Positions 42,016-49,317 of a stretch of DNA of 64,000 bases are shown piece by piece. The stretch spans positions 5,393 through 69,392 of the forward strand of contig JAVBND010000067.1 in assembly GCA_031551775.1 (NCBI GenBank), read 5' to 3'. Every line of letters begins with the position of its first letter. Position 1 is the stretch's first letter. A model generated the notes under the pieces. That model was not told the origin of the DNA and made no database searches. It saw only the letters and a program-made list of their open reading frames with translations. Position numbers and translations under genes: made by a program. The DNA comes from Anaerozeibacter sp031551775 (GTDB taxonomy: Bacteria; Bacillota; Clostridia; Christensenellales; Aristaeellaceae).

Positions 42016-42609
42016 TCAAGCCACCGGTGCGGGCGCCGGCGTCGCCGTCGGCGCGGGTGTGGGTTCCAGAATCACCTGCGTTTGCGTCATACCCGCGATC
42101 TTCCATCGCCCGCTTTCGCGGTACAGCGTCATTTCGTACCGCCCGCCATGCCACGCCGGCGGGCTCGCGGTCAACACGCCGCTCTTGACCAGCGCCGATT
42201 TTTCCGCGATGACGGAGCCTCGGATGGTCGGCACGCGATGGACCATGGTGGCCTTCGCCACGTCCTCCCACGGCCAGCTCCACACCCACTCCAGCGTCAC
42301 TTCCGATTCAAAGGAGGAAATCTTGTAGCTGGCGTAGGGCGACTGGTCGGAATAACCCACTTGCAGCGCCTGATCGCTCGCGAGGAAATCGTCGCGGAAG
42401 AAATTGGGCAGCTCCTCGGCGCTTTCGCGCGTGAGGATGGCTTCGGTACGCAGTTGCATGCCGTCCTGCAAAAGGATAAAGATATTGGCCGTGTTCATCG
42501 CCATGTAGAACGCCAGGATCAAGATCGATACGATGACCGAAAAAATCAACAGGCGCGAGGCGATAAACCATAAAAAGCGGCGGACAAATTTCACTTGGTT
42601 TCGCTCCAT
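42016..42609 (-). CDS. Membrane-anchored protein of unknown function, third gene of the motor operon
   Basis: A 197-residue protein. One membrane helix (about residues 12-38, FIASRLLIFSVIVSILILAF) follows a short basic N-terminus; the rest (40-180) is predicted extracytoplasmic and beta-rich (YASYKISSFESEVTLEW), with a Pro/Thr/Ala-rich end. The C-terminal part resembles secreted SnoaL/NTF2-like or LppP-type folds only in general. The ATG at 42609 is preferred because an upstream ATG sits at the -10-like TATGAT. It lies about 60 bases after the ZorB-like gene and could be an accessory subunit of the motor. Confidence 0.65.
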   Translation of the reverse strand: MERNQVKFVRRFLWFIASRLLIFSVIVSILILAFYMAMNTANIFILLQDGMQLRTEAILTRESAEELPNFFRDDFLASDQALQVGYSDQSPYASYKISSFESEVTLEWVWSWPWEDVAKATMVHRVPTIRGSVIAEKSALVKSGVLTASPPAWHGGRYEMTLYRESGRWKIAGMTQTQVILEPTPAPTATPAPAPVA

Positions 42610-42668
42610 TCTTGCGTGTCTCAGTGGCATTGTATCATACCGGGCGCACGCGCGACATCACGCTTGTG

Positions 42669-43757
42669 TTATTCCATTCGTTCCAGGATTTGACGCATGT
42701 CTTCGATCATCTGTTCATCGTGCATGCGGAACTTGAATTCCACGCGCCGTGACGCCGTCTTGTCAACGGTCCCGTCCTCAGCGGGAATGGGATTGGAGTA
42801 CGACCGGCCGTTTGCGGTCGCGATCTTGCGCAGGCGCATCTTCATCCCGCCCGTAATCTGGCGGTTGGCGTCATCCAGGATATACTCCATGACCGAAGAC
42901 GCCCGATCCTGCGACAGGCGCAGGTTCGACATATAGCTGCCGTCGGTGTCGGTATGGCCCTCAATGATGATCTCGGCGATCTTGGCCTCGTTGGCCGGAT
43001 CCATCAAAACCGACAGGTACACCGGCAGGAACTGATCGAGCACTTCCTTGCCGGAATCCTTGAGGTCGCTCTTGCCCACGTCGAAGAGCACGCTTGCGTC
43101 CAGTGTGATCGAACCGGTCTGCTGATCGACCGAGGCCCTGATGTTTTCTGAGCGCAAAGCGTCGGCAAGGGAGGCGATGATGCGTGCGCGCACGCCGACC
43201 AGCGCGTCAAGCTTTTGCTGCTGCTCGCTCATCTCGCCCTGCTGCTGGGTCAAGAGCGTTTGCTGCTGCTCGACCGTCGCCTGTTGCGCCGCGAGCTGGC
43301 CTTTCGCCAAGTCAAGCTCCGCCGCCTGATCGGACAATTGCGCGCGCGCCTGTTCCAGTTCCGCTTTTTGTTTTGAAAGCAGTTCCTCGGATGAGTCAAG
43401 CTCTTGCTGGGACAGGAGGAGTTTTGCCTGCTGGGTGATCAAGTCCTTCTCGCTCTTCGTGAGCTTGTCCTCGGATGCTTTGAGCGCCTGATCCTTTTCA
43501 CTCAGCGCGCGCGTCTGCTCGGTCAGTTCCTCATCCTTGAGCGTCAGCTCGACCTGTTTCTGGTCGAGCAGCCCCGACTGGCGCATGAGTTCGGCGGTCT
43601 TGACTTCAAGCATGTCAAGGTACTGGTAGATGCTGTAAAAAAGCACCAGCACAAACACAAGCAGCATCGCGCTCATCAGGTCGGAATAGCACAGCCAGAA
43701 GCTGCCGCTTCCGCCCGCGCCCCGCGAAGCCCGCCCCCGCTTTGTGTAGTGCCTCAT
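42669..43757 (-). CDS. ZorB/MotB-like stator protein with OmpA domain
   Basis: A 362-residue membrane protein. An N-terminal cytoplasmic segment is followed by one membrane helix (about residues 20-48) with the conserved Asp in YSDLMSAMLL, the ion-binding site. A long coiled coil (50-200, Lys/Glu/Gln repeats) leads to an OmpA/MotB peptidoglycan-binding domain with EGHTDTDGSYMSNLRLSQDRA. Layout matches ZorB and related rotary-motor B subunits. It follows the A subunit by nine bases. It probably fixes the ion channel to the cell wall. Confidence 0.85.
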   Translation of the reverse strand: MRHYTKRGRASRGAGGSGSFWLCYSDLMSAMLLVFVLVLFYSIYQYLDMLEVKTAELMRQSGLLDQKQVELTLKDEELTEQTRALSEKDQALKASEDKLTKSEKDLITQQAKLLLSQQELDSSEELLSKQKAELEQARAQLSDQAAELDLAKGQLAAQQATVEQQQTLLTQQQGEMSEQQQKLDALVGVRARIIASLADALRSENIRASVDQQTGSITLDASVLFDVGKSDLKDSGKEVLDQFLPVYLSVLMDPANEAKIAEIIIEGHTDTDGSYMSNLRLSQDRASSVMEYILDDANRQITGGMKMRLRKIATANGRSYSNPIPAEDGTVDKTASRRVEFKFRMHDEQMIEDMRQILERME

Positions 43758-43766
43758 GGTGCCCTC

Positions 43767-45353
43767 CTATCGGTTGGTGTACATGGCCTGCGCCATGCGG
43801 TCCACCGCGTCATCAAGCGCGGCCTGGGTGCGGCGAAGCGCGTCCGAAAGCCGGTCGGCCTGATGTGCGTAGAGGTTGGCGGCCGCGTCCATGGTATCAG
43901 GCAGGCGCGACATGGTGTTCTTCACGTCCTCCATCAGCCACGTCAAGTGCTCCACCGACTCGTTGGTGGCCTTAAAGAAATTGTTGTAGGTACGGTCGAT
44001 GTCCTTGGCGATGCCGCCGGTCAGCGCCTTGTGGCTCACGGAAAGCTGCTCGCCGGACTTTGCGATCGCGCCTGCGGCTTCGCGCATGGACTTGGCCGCC
44101 TCGCTTGAGCTCTCGCCAAAGAATCCCATAAACTGGGTGCTCGCGTTTTCAAACCGCTCAAGCGCCTCCGCGATTTCGCCTTGCAACTTGCCGACCGACT
44201 GGAGGTAAGCGTTTTGCTGGCGCGCAACGACTTCAAGGTGCTCGACATTGCTCGACACGCGGCCGTACGCGTCCTGCGCCAATTGCTGGTTGGCGTTCAG
44301 GCGCGCGAGGTAGCCGTCCATCTTGGTCACCATATCGCCGGATAGCTGCGCGGCGGAGGCAATGCCCTGGGACACGCGCGAAAGACCGTCCATGGCTCTT
44401 TTCACGTTTTCGCCCATTTCGCGCTGGCCTTTGTTGGTATCGTCTATGGTGCGCGCCAATTGCTCGAACTGACCGTTCACCGACATGTTCATCTCATGGA
44501 TGAAGCGCTGTACGATGATGTCCACCCCGCGCAGTTGCTCGCGCGTGGTGTGGGCCATGAAATCATCCAGGCTCTGCTGCATGGAACCCATGGCTCGGCC
44601 CACCGCCGTGCCCATTTGCTCGGCCATGCGCTCGGCCAGCGCGCCCGAAAGTCCGGTCACGAGGTTTTGGATGAGCGCTGTCTGCTCCTGTTGATAGATG
44701 GCAATCTGCGTCATGGGCTCGACCGAGACCACGCCCGCGTGCTTCTTGAGCGCATCATAGAAATCATTGAGCGCCCCGTGGGCCGCGCCGTCGGCGATGC
44801 GGGCAATCAGGGTGGTGGTGATCGATCCGATGACGCCGACAATTGAGGTCATGAAGGCGTATTGCATGCCGGGCACCAACTGGCGAATGGCCTGCATAAC
44901 CTGCTCGGCGTCGTCCATGGAAAAACCTTTGAGGCCCGACGCGATGCCGATCAGCGTGCCCAGGAAGCCGAGCGACACCATAATGCCCGGCGCGGCTTCG
45001 GCAAAATGGGAACGGCCCGGCTCGTAAATCGCGGTGTCCTCGTTGATGAAGTCTTCAATATTGCTGGGGTTGTGAAACTCCCCGTCGGCAAAGAAGAGGT
45101 TGTTCAAATACTCGCACCAATGCGGATACAGAGCGCCCTTGCCCAAGAAATCCTGTTCCTGCCACGACCGCTTGGCATCCGCGCCGTGCCTGATCTGGCG
45201 CGCGGCGCGCCGCAAAATCTTGCGCGAGCGCATGACCGGCAGGACGCACTTGACCATGGCCGTCAAGAACACGGCCACAATCGCTATATAGACGAGCGCG
45301 CTTGAAAGATCAACCGCGAACTCAGTCATCAGGCCCTGAAAAAAAACCGGCAT
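43767..45353 (-). CDS. ZorA/MotA/ExbB-like ion channel subunit with long cytoplasmic tail
   Basis: A 528-residue protein. One membrane helix lies near residues 14-36; the MotA/TolQ/ExbB core follows with MVSLGFLGTLIGIASGL and YAFMTSIVGVIGSITTTLIA as the next two helices (about 125-200). Residues 220-528 form a long helical coiled-coil-rich tail. This plan is that of ZorA, the A subunit of the Zorya motor, and of other 5:2 ion-driven motors. AGGAAAGGATG precedes the ATG. No ZorC, ZorD or ZorE gene adjoins, so a defence role is not indicated. Confidence 0.85.
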   Translation of the reverse strand: MPVFFQGLMTEFAVDLSSALVYIAIVAVFLTAMVKCVLPVMRSRKILRRAARQIRHGADAKRSWQEQDFLGKGALYPHWCEYLNNLFFADGEFHNPSNIEDFINEDTAIYEPGRSHFAEAAPGIMVSLGFLGTLIGIASGLKGFSMDDAEQVMQAIRQLVPGMQYAFMTSIVGVIGSITTTLIARIADGAAHGALNDFYDALKKHAGVVSVEPMTQIAIYQQEQTALIQNLVTGLSGALAERMAEQMGTAVGRAMGSMQQSLDDFMAHTTREQLRGVDIIVQRFIHEMNMSVNGQFEQLARTIDDTNKGQREMGENVKRAMDGLSRVSQGIASAAQLSGDMVTKMDGYLARLNANQQLAQDAYGRVSSNVEHLEVVARQQNAYLQSVGKLQGEIAEALERFENASTQFMGFFGESSSEAAKSMREAAGAIAKSGEQLSVSHKALTGGIAKDIDRTYNNFFKATNESVEHLTWLMEDVKNTMSRLPDTMDAAANLYAHQADRLSDALRRTQAALDDAVDRMAQAMYTNR

Positions 45354-45431
45354 ATGACCATCCTTTCCTGAGGGCAGCTATGTATGATTCTGATAAGACG
45401 GCGCGTGGTTTTATTTGGTTCCTTGTGTACC

Positions 45432-45440
45432 ATTATACCA
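45432..45440 (-). promoter_or_regulatory. Extended -10 promoter of the motor operon
   Basis: On the minus strand TGGTATAAT (45440-45432) is an extended -10 element. The start site would be about 75 bases before the ATG at 45353. No good -35 is visible. Confidence 0.55.
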
Positions 45441-45466
45441 CGCGCGCGTGTACGCTTCAATGCCCC

Positions 45467-46807
45467 TCAGCCGCGCAGGTCGTCGGTAATCGCGGCCGTC
45501 AGGGTAATTAAGGTTACCGTCGGCGGGTTGAACAAGCGGAAATTGGGCAGCGCAATCTTGTCCGTCATCGAAAGTCCCGGCGATGTGTACAGTTGCGTCG
45601 CGCCGAGCATTTTAAGGCCCTGAACGTCTTCCTGCCCCGGGAACCAACCATGCCGGGGGAGCAAGGTGTTGGGCACGTACAGCGCGCCCGCGACCGGGAT
45701 CTTCCAGCCGCCGCCGCAATAATGACCGGCCAGCACCAGATCGACAGCGGGCAGGTATTGATAGTCGTCTTCCGCGCGGTCGCTTAAGATCTGGGCAACC
45801 TCGATGTATTCCTTGCTCGGCGGATAGTGCGCAAGCGCCAGGTGGATATCGGCGGTCTTCATGGCGCGCACCGCCTGGTCGAGCGCCGCCACTTGCCCTC
45901 TGCGGTAGTCGGTAAAGGGCAGCGTCGCGTGATCGGCTTCAATGCCGCCGATGACGCCGTCAACCTCGAGCTCCACCTGACTCTGAAGCGTCTTGAGGGT
46001 CTCTTGGATGTTGACCGACATATCGCCGGCGTTTGACAGCCACAAGGTGCTTTGGCCCACCTTGACGCCTTCGCTTGCCGAAAGATAGGCCGCGCCGCGC
46101 TCCCGGGCGCCCAGAACCCAGTCGCTGAGCACCATTTCGTCAAGCGTCGAAGTGATGTTTCGCGGCTTCTCAAGCAGCGGCGCGGGATCGGAATCGCCCG
46201 CGATGAAGTACGTCGGCCGCTTGGCCACGAGCCCCTCGAGCAAATCATAAAACGGTTGCGCGTCGCCCGATTTACCCACCATGTCGCCGGTAAAGACCGC
46301 CATGTTGTATGTCAGCCCATTGACGGTGCGAAGGAGGGAAGCCTGTTTGGCGCCAAAGGAGCGCGCATGCAAGTCCGACATGGTGAGGATGGTATAACCT
46401 TCAAGGTCCTTGGGCAGCCCCACCACCGATACGGTGACCTTCTCGACCGAGACGGACGCGTTGTTGAGCACCATAAGCGCGACCGAGAGCACGAGGAAAA
46501 TGGTCAAAAGAAAAATGGCGTATGTCAAATTGCGCGGAAGAGGCGCCCGTTCCGGGTCCGCTCCGCGGCGGCTTTTCTTTTTGGGCAACTGGCCGGTCTG
46601 GGTAAAGGCGTTGAATCCCTTGTACGCGTCCTTGCTCGCCCGAACGATGTAGGCGCCGCCCGTGCGCAAAGAACGACCCATCCTGATGGTCGTCGCGACA
46701 GGACCCGGCACCGCGCGGTTGCTTTTGCGCTTGTTGCGCGTGTCGGGGGCCTTTTTCTTGCGATCCGCCCGCCTCTGCCCCCGATCCTTCTCGTCGTCTT
46801 TATTCAT
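45467..46807 (-). CDS. Membrane-anchored calcineurin-like metallophosphoesterase
   Basis: A 446-residue protein. A basic cytoplasmic N-terminus of about 90 residues (Lys/Arg-rich) is followed by a membrane helix (about 93-118) and an extracytoplasmic metallophosphoesterase domain. Metal-binding elements: SDLHA (motif 1), FTGDMVG (motif 2), then GDSDP where GN[HD] is expected, LALAHYP, and LAGHYCGG where GHxHGG is expected. It may be related to YkuE-type enzymes, but the motif changes could alter or abolish metal binding. The start at 46807 follows GGAGGGG. Divergent from radA. Confidence 0.75.
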   Translation of the reverse strand: MNKDDEKDRGQRRADRKKKAPDTRNKRKSNRAVPGPVATTIRMGRSLRTGGAYIVRASKDAYKGFNAFTQTGQLPKKKSRRGADPERAPLPRNLTYAIFLLTIFLVLSVALMVLNNASVSVEKVTVSVVGLPKDLEGYTILTMSDLHARSFGAKQASLLRTVNGLTYNMAVFTGDMVGKSGDAQPFYDLLEGLVAKRPTYFIAGDSDPAPLLEKPRNITSTLDEMVLSDWVLGARERGAAYLSASEGVKVGQSTLWLSNAGDMSVNIQETLKTLQSQVELEVDGVIGGIEADHATLPFTDYRRGQVAALDQAVRAMKTADIHLALAHYPPSKEYIEVAQILSDRAEDDYQYLPAVDLVLAGHYCGGGWKIPVAGALYVPNTLLPRHGWFPGQEDVQGLKMLGATQLYTSPGLSMTDKIALPNFRLFNPPTVTLITLTAAITDDLRG

Positions 46808-46886
46808 GCGTAAGCGTTCCCCTCCACGCGTCTTGGTTCCCATATTATAAAGGTTTGTATGCGCCGTGGCAAGTCCCGGCATGATA

Positions 46887-46895
46887 TGTTATAAT
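46887..46895 (+). promoter_or_regulatory. Extended -10 promoter of radA
   Basis: TGTTATAAT (46887-46895) is an extended -10 element 37 bases before the ATG at 46933, with a weak -35 (TGGCAA) 17 bases upstream. Confidence 0.6.
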
Positions 46896-46932
46896 AAACA
46901 AGTGACGCTCACAAAGAAAGGGACGAAAATAC

Positions 46933-48303
46933 ATGGCCAAATCGCGTACGAGCTTCGTATGTTCCGAGTGCGGATATATCACCTCCAAATGGCTGGGCAA
47001 ATGCCCCGAATGCGGGTCCTGGAACACGCTCATAGAAACCGCTCCGGAAGTTCAGGATTCGGCTGTGGAGAAAAAAGTTAAACGCCGCCCGGGCCTGGGC
47101 GCTGAGGCGCTATCGATTGACGACGTGCCCGAAGAGGGCATGGCGCGCCTGTCAACCGGCGTAAACGAGCTCGACCGGGTGCTCGGCGGCGGTGCGGTGG
47201 AAGGTTCGCTGATCCTGGTCGGCGGCGACCCCGGCATCGGCAAGAGCACGCTGCTCACCCAGGTATCCAGCAACATGGCGCGCGCGGGCCACCGGGTGCT
47301 CTACGTTTCGGGCGAAGAATCGGCGCGGCAGATCAAACTGCGCGCGAACCGCCTGGGCGCGACGGGCGACCGGTTTTACGTGCTGCCGGAGAACGACATG
47401 GGCGTGATCGAGACGCGGCTTGCCGCCATCAATCCCACGGTTTGCGTGGTGGACTCGATCCAGACCATGTACTTAAGCGAAATGGCCTCCGCCCCCGGGA
47501 GCGTGTCCCAGGTGCGCGAGTCGGCCTCTCAGCTCATGCGCTACGCCAAGGTGAGCGGCTGCTGCGTGTTTCTCGTGGGCCACGTCACCAAGGAAGGTTC
47601 GATCGCGGGACCCCGGGTGCTTGAGCACATGGTGGACGCGGTGCTCTCGTTTGAGGGCGACCGCCAGCACCAGTACAGGCTCCTGCGCGCGGCCAAGAAC
47701 CGGTTCGGTTCGGTCAATGAGCTGGGCATGTTTGAGATGACGGGGGACGGCATGCGCGAAGTGCCCAACGCATCCGAAGCGCTGCTCTCGGAGCGCGCGC
47801 ACGGCATGAGCGGCTCGTGCGTGCTGTCGGGCCTTGAAGGTTCGCGCCCGGTGCTGGCCGATGTGCAGGCGCTGGTCGCCAATACCGTGCTTGGAAACCC
47901 CCGCCGCATGGCAAGCGGCGTCGATCAGGGGCGTCTGGCGCTGCTGCTGGCGGTGCTTGAGAAGCGGGCCGGGCTGATGCTGTACAACCAGGACGTGTAC
48001 GTCAACATCGCGGGCGGGCTTGAACTCACCGAACCCGCGGCGGACCTCGCCGTGTGCGCGGCGGTGGCGTCGTCGGCAAAAAATGTGGTGCTGGGCGCGA
48101 ACGTCGCGGTGATGGGCGAAGTGGGGCTGGCCGGCGAAGTGCGCGCGGTGCCCCAGGCCGAGCGCCGGCTCAGCGAATGCGCGCGCATGGGCTTTACCGA
48201 TGTCGTCCTGCCCAAGGGCAACCTGCGCGGAATCAAGGTCCCCGAAGGCGTTCGGGCGCACGGCGTATCCACCGTTCAGGAAGCGCTTCAGAAATTGCTA
48301 TAG
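46933..48303 (+). CDS. radA: DNA repair protein RadA
   Basis: A 456-residue branch-migration helicase in recombination. N-terminal zinc finger with CSECGY and CPECGSW, RecA-like core with Walker A GGDPGIGKST and the RadA-specific KNRFG motif, then a Lon-protease-like C-terminal domain (QDVYVNIAGGLELTEPAADLA). AAAGGGACG precedes the ATG. Convergent with holA, whose stop lies inside its last codons (6-base overlap). Confidence 0.97.
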   Translation: MAKSRTSFVCSECGYITSKWLGKCPECGSWNTLIETAPEVQDSAVEKKVKRRPGLGAEALSIDDVPEEGMARLSTGVNELDRVLGGGAVEGSLILVGGDPGIGKSTLLTQVSSNMARAGHRVLYVSGEESARQIKLRANRLGATGDRFYVLPENDMGVIETRLAAINPTVCVVDSIQTMYLSEMASAPGSVSQVRESASQLMRYAKVSGCCVFLVGHVTKEGSIAGPRVLEHMVDAVLSFEGDRQHQYRLLRAAKNRFGSVNELGMFEMTGDGMREVPNASEALLSERAHGMSGSCVLSGLEGSRPVLADVQALVANTVLGNPRRMASGVDQGRLALLLAVLEKRAGLMLYNQDVYVNIAGGLELTEPAADLAVCAAVASSAKNVVLGANVAVMGEVGLAGEVRAVPQAERRLSECARMGFTDVVLPKGNLRGIKVPEGVRAHGVSTVQEALQKLL

Positions 48304-49317
48304 CGCGCCCAGCATAAACATGATTTGATCAAGCGCGTCCTCATCGCGCGCCTTGCCGCGCTTGATGGCAAAATCGGCCTCAACGCAGGCGCGGTAAGCC
48401 TCCTCAAGCGCGCAGGCGCTAAAGCGGGTCGCCGCCTTCTCCATGCGCGTGGCGGCGTAGTGGTTGAGCGAGAGCTGCTTTTCAATGGCGGGCATCTGAA
48501 GGCCCTCGGCCTTTAACAGCTTGATGTGGGTCAGCATGCGCATCTGGCGGGTCAGCATGGCGAGGATGCCGATGCGCGTTTCGCCCGATTGCAGCATAGA
48601 CCGCGTCAATTCCATGGCGCGCGCCATCTTGCGCTCCATCAGGCAATCGATCATTTGAAACACGGTGGCTTCAAGCGACGGCGGCACCAGCTCCTCGACC
48701 ATTTGGCGCGTTACGGCCTTCCCCGCGCCCGCGTACGCGGTCAGCTTGTCCATCTCGCCCTGAAGGCGCGTCAAATCCCGCCCGGCGAGAAACACCAGGT
48801 GTTCCGATGCGCCCGGATCGATGGCCGCACCCGCCTTGACCGCGCGCGCCTTGAGCCAGGCCATAAGTTTCTCCTCCGCCAAATAATCAAACGCCACGGC
48901 GCGGCCTGTCTTTTGAAGGGTCGCGCTCACCTTTTTGCGCGCGTCAAAAGCGCCGCGCTGGTAAAACACCACCGCCGCGCTTTCGGGCGCGCGGGCGAGC
49001 CAGTCGATGAGCGCTTCGGCGTCCTCGGTCTCGTTCTTGGCCTTGCCCGGCATGAGCGGCGGCCAGTCGCGCACGACGACCAGGCGTCTTTGGCAAAGAA
49101 ACGGCAGCGTCTCAGCCGCTTCGATGACCGCCCGCGCACTCACCGCGCCTTCCAGCACGGTCTCGTTCATGGCCTCCATGCCCGGCGGCAGCAGCGCCTC
49201 GCGCAACCCTCTGAGCGCCTGTTCCTTGACGAGCGCTTCGGGTCCCGTGAACAGGTACACGCGCGCGATGTCGCCCTTTTTCAATTGTTCAAAAAAATCA
49301 GTCCATGCAATGGTCAT
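48298..49317 (-). CDS. holA: DNA polymerase III delta subunit
   Basis: A 339-residue clamp-loader subunit that opens the sliding clamp. The AAA+-like domain begins YLFTGPEALVKEQALRGLRE; domain II and the C-terminal helical collar (LTRQMRMLTHIKLL, CVEADFAIKRGKA) fit HolA. It overlaps comEC by four bases (ATGA), a common Firmicutes gene order (comEC-holA). Confidence 0.93.
   Translation of the reverse strand: MTIAWTDFFEQLKKGDIARVYLFTGPEALVKEQALRGLREALLPPGMEAMNETVLEGAVSARAVIEAAETLPFLCQRRLVVVRDWPPLMPGKAKNETEDAEALIDWLARAPESAAVVFYQRGAFDARKKVSATLQKTGRAVAFDYLAEEKLMAWLKARAVKAGAAIDPGASEHLVFLAGRDLTRLQGEMDKLTAYAGAGKAVTRQMVEELVPPSLEATVFQMIDCLMERKMARAMELTRSMLQSGETRIGILAMLTRQMRMLTHIKLLKAEGLQMPAIEKQLSLNHYAATRMEKAATRFSACALEEAYRACVEADFAIKRGKARDEDALDQIMFMLGAL

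Noticed and set aside
42669..45353. Zorya antiphage system
   Set aside because: ZorAB-like genes are present but no ZorC, ZorD or ZorE, helicase or nuclease gene adjoins them.
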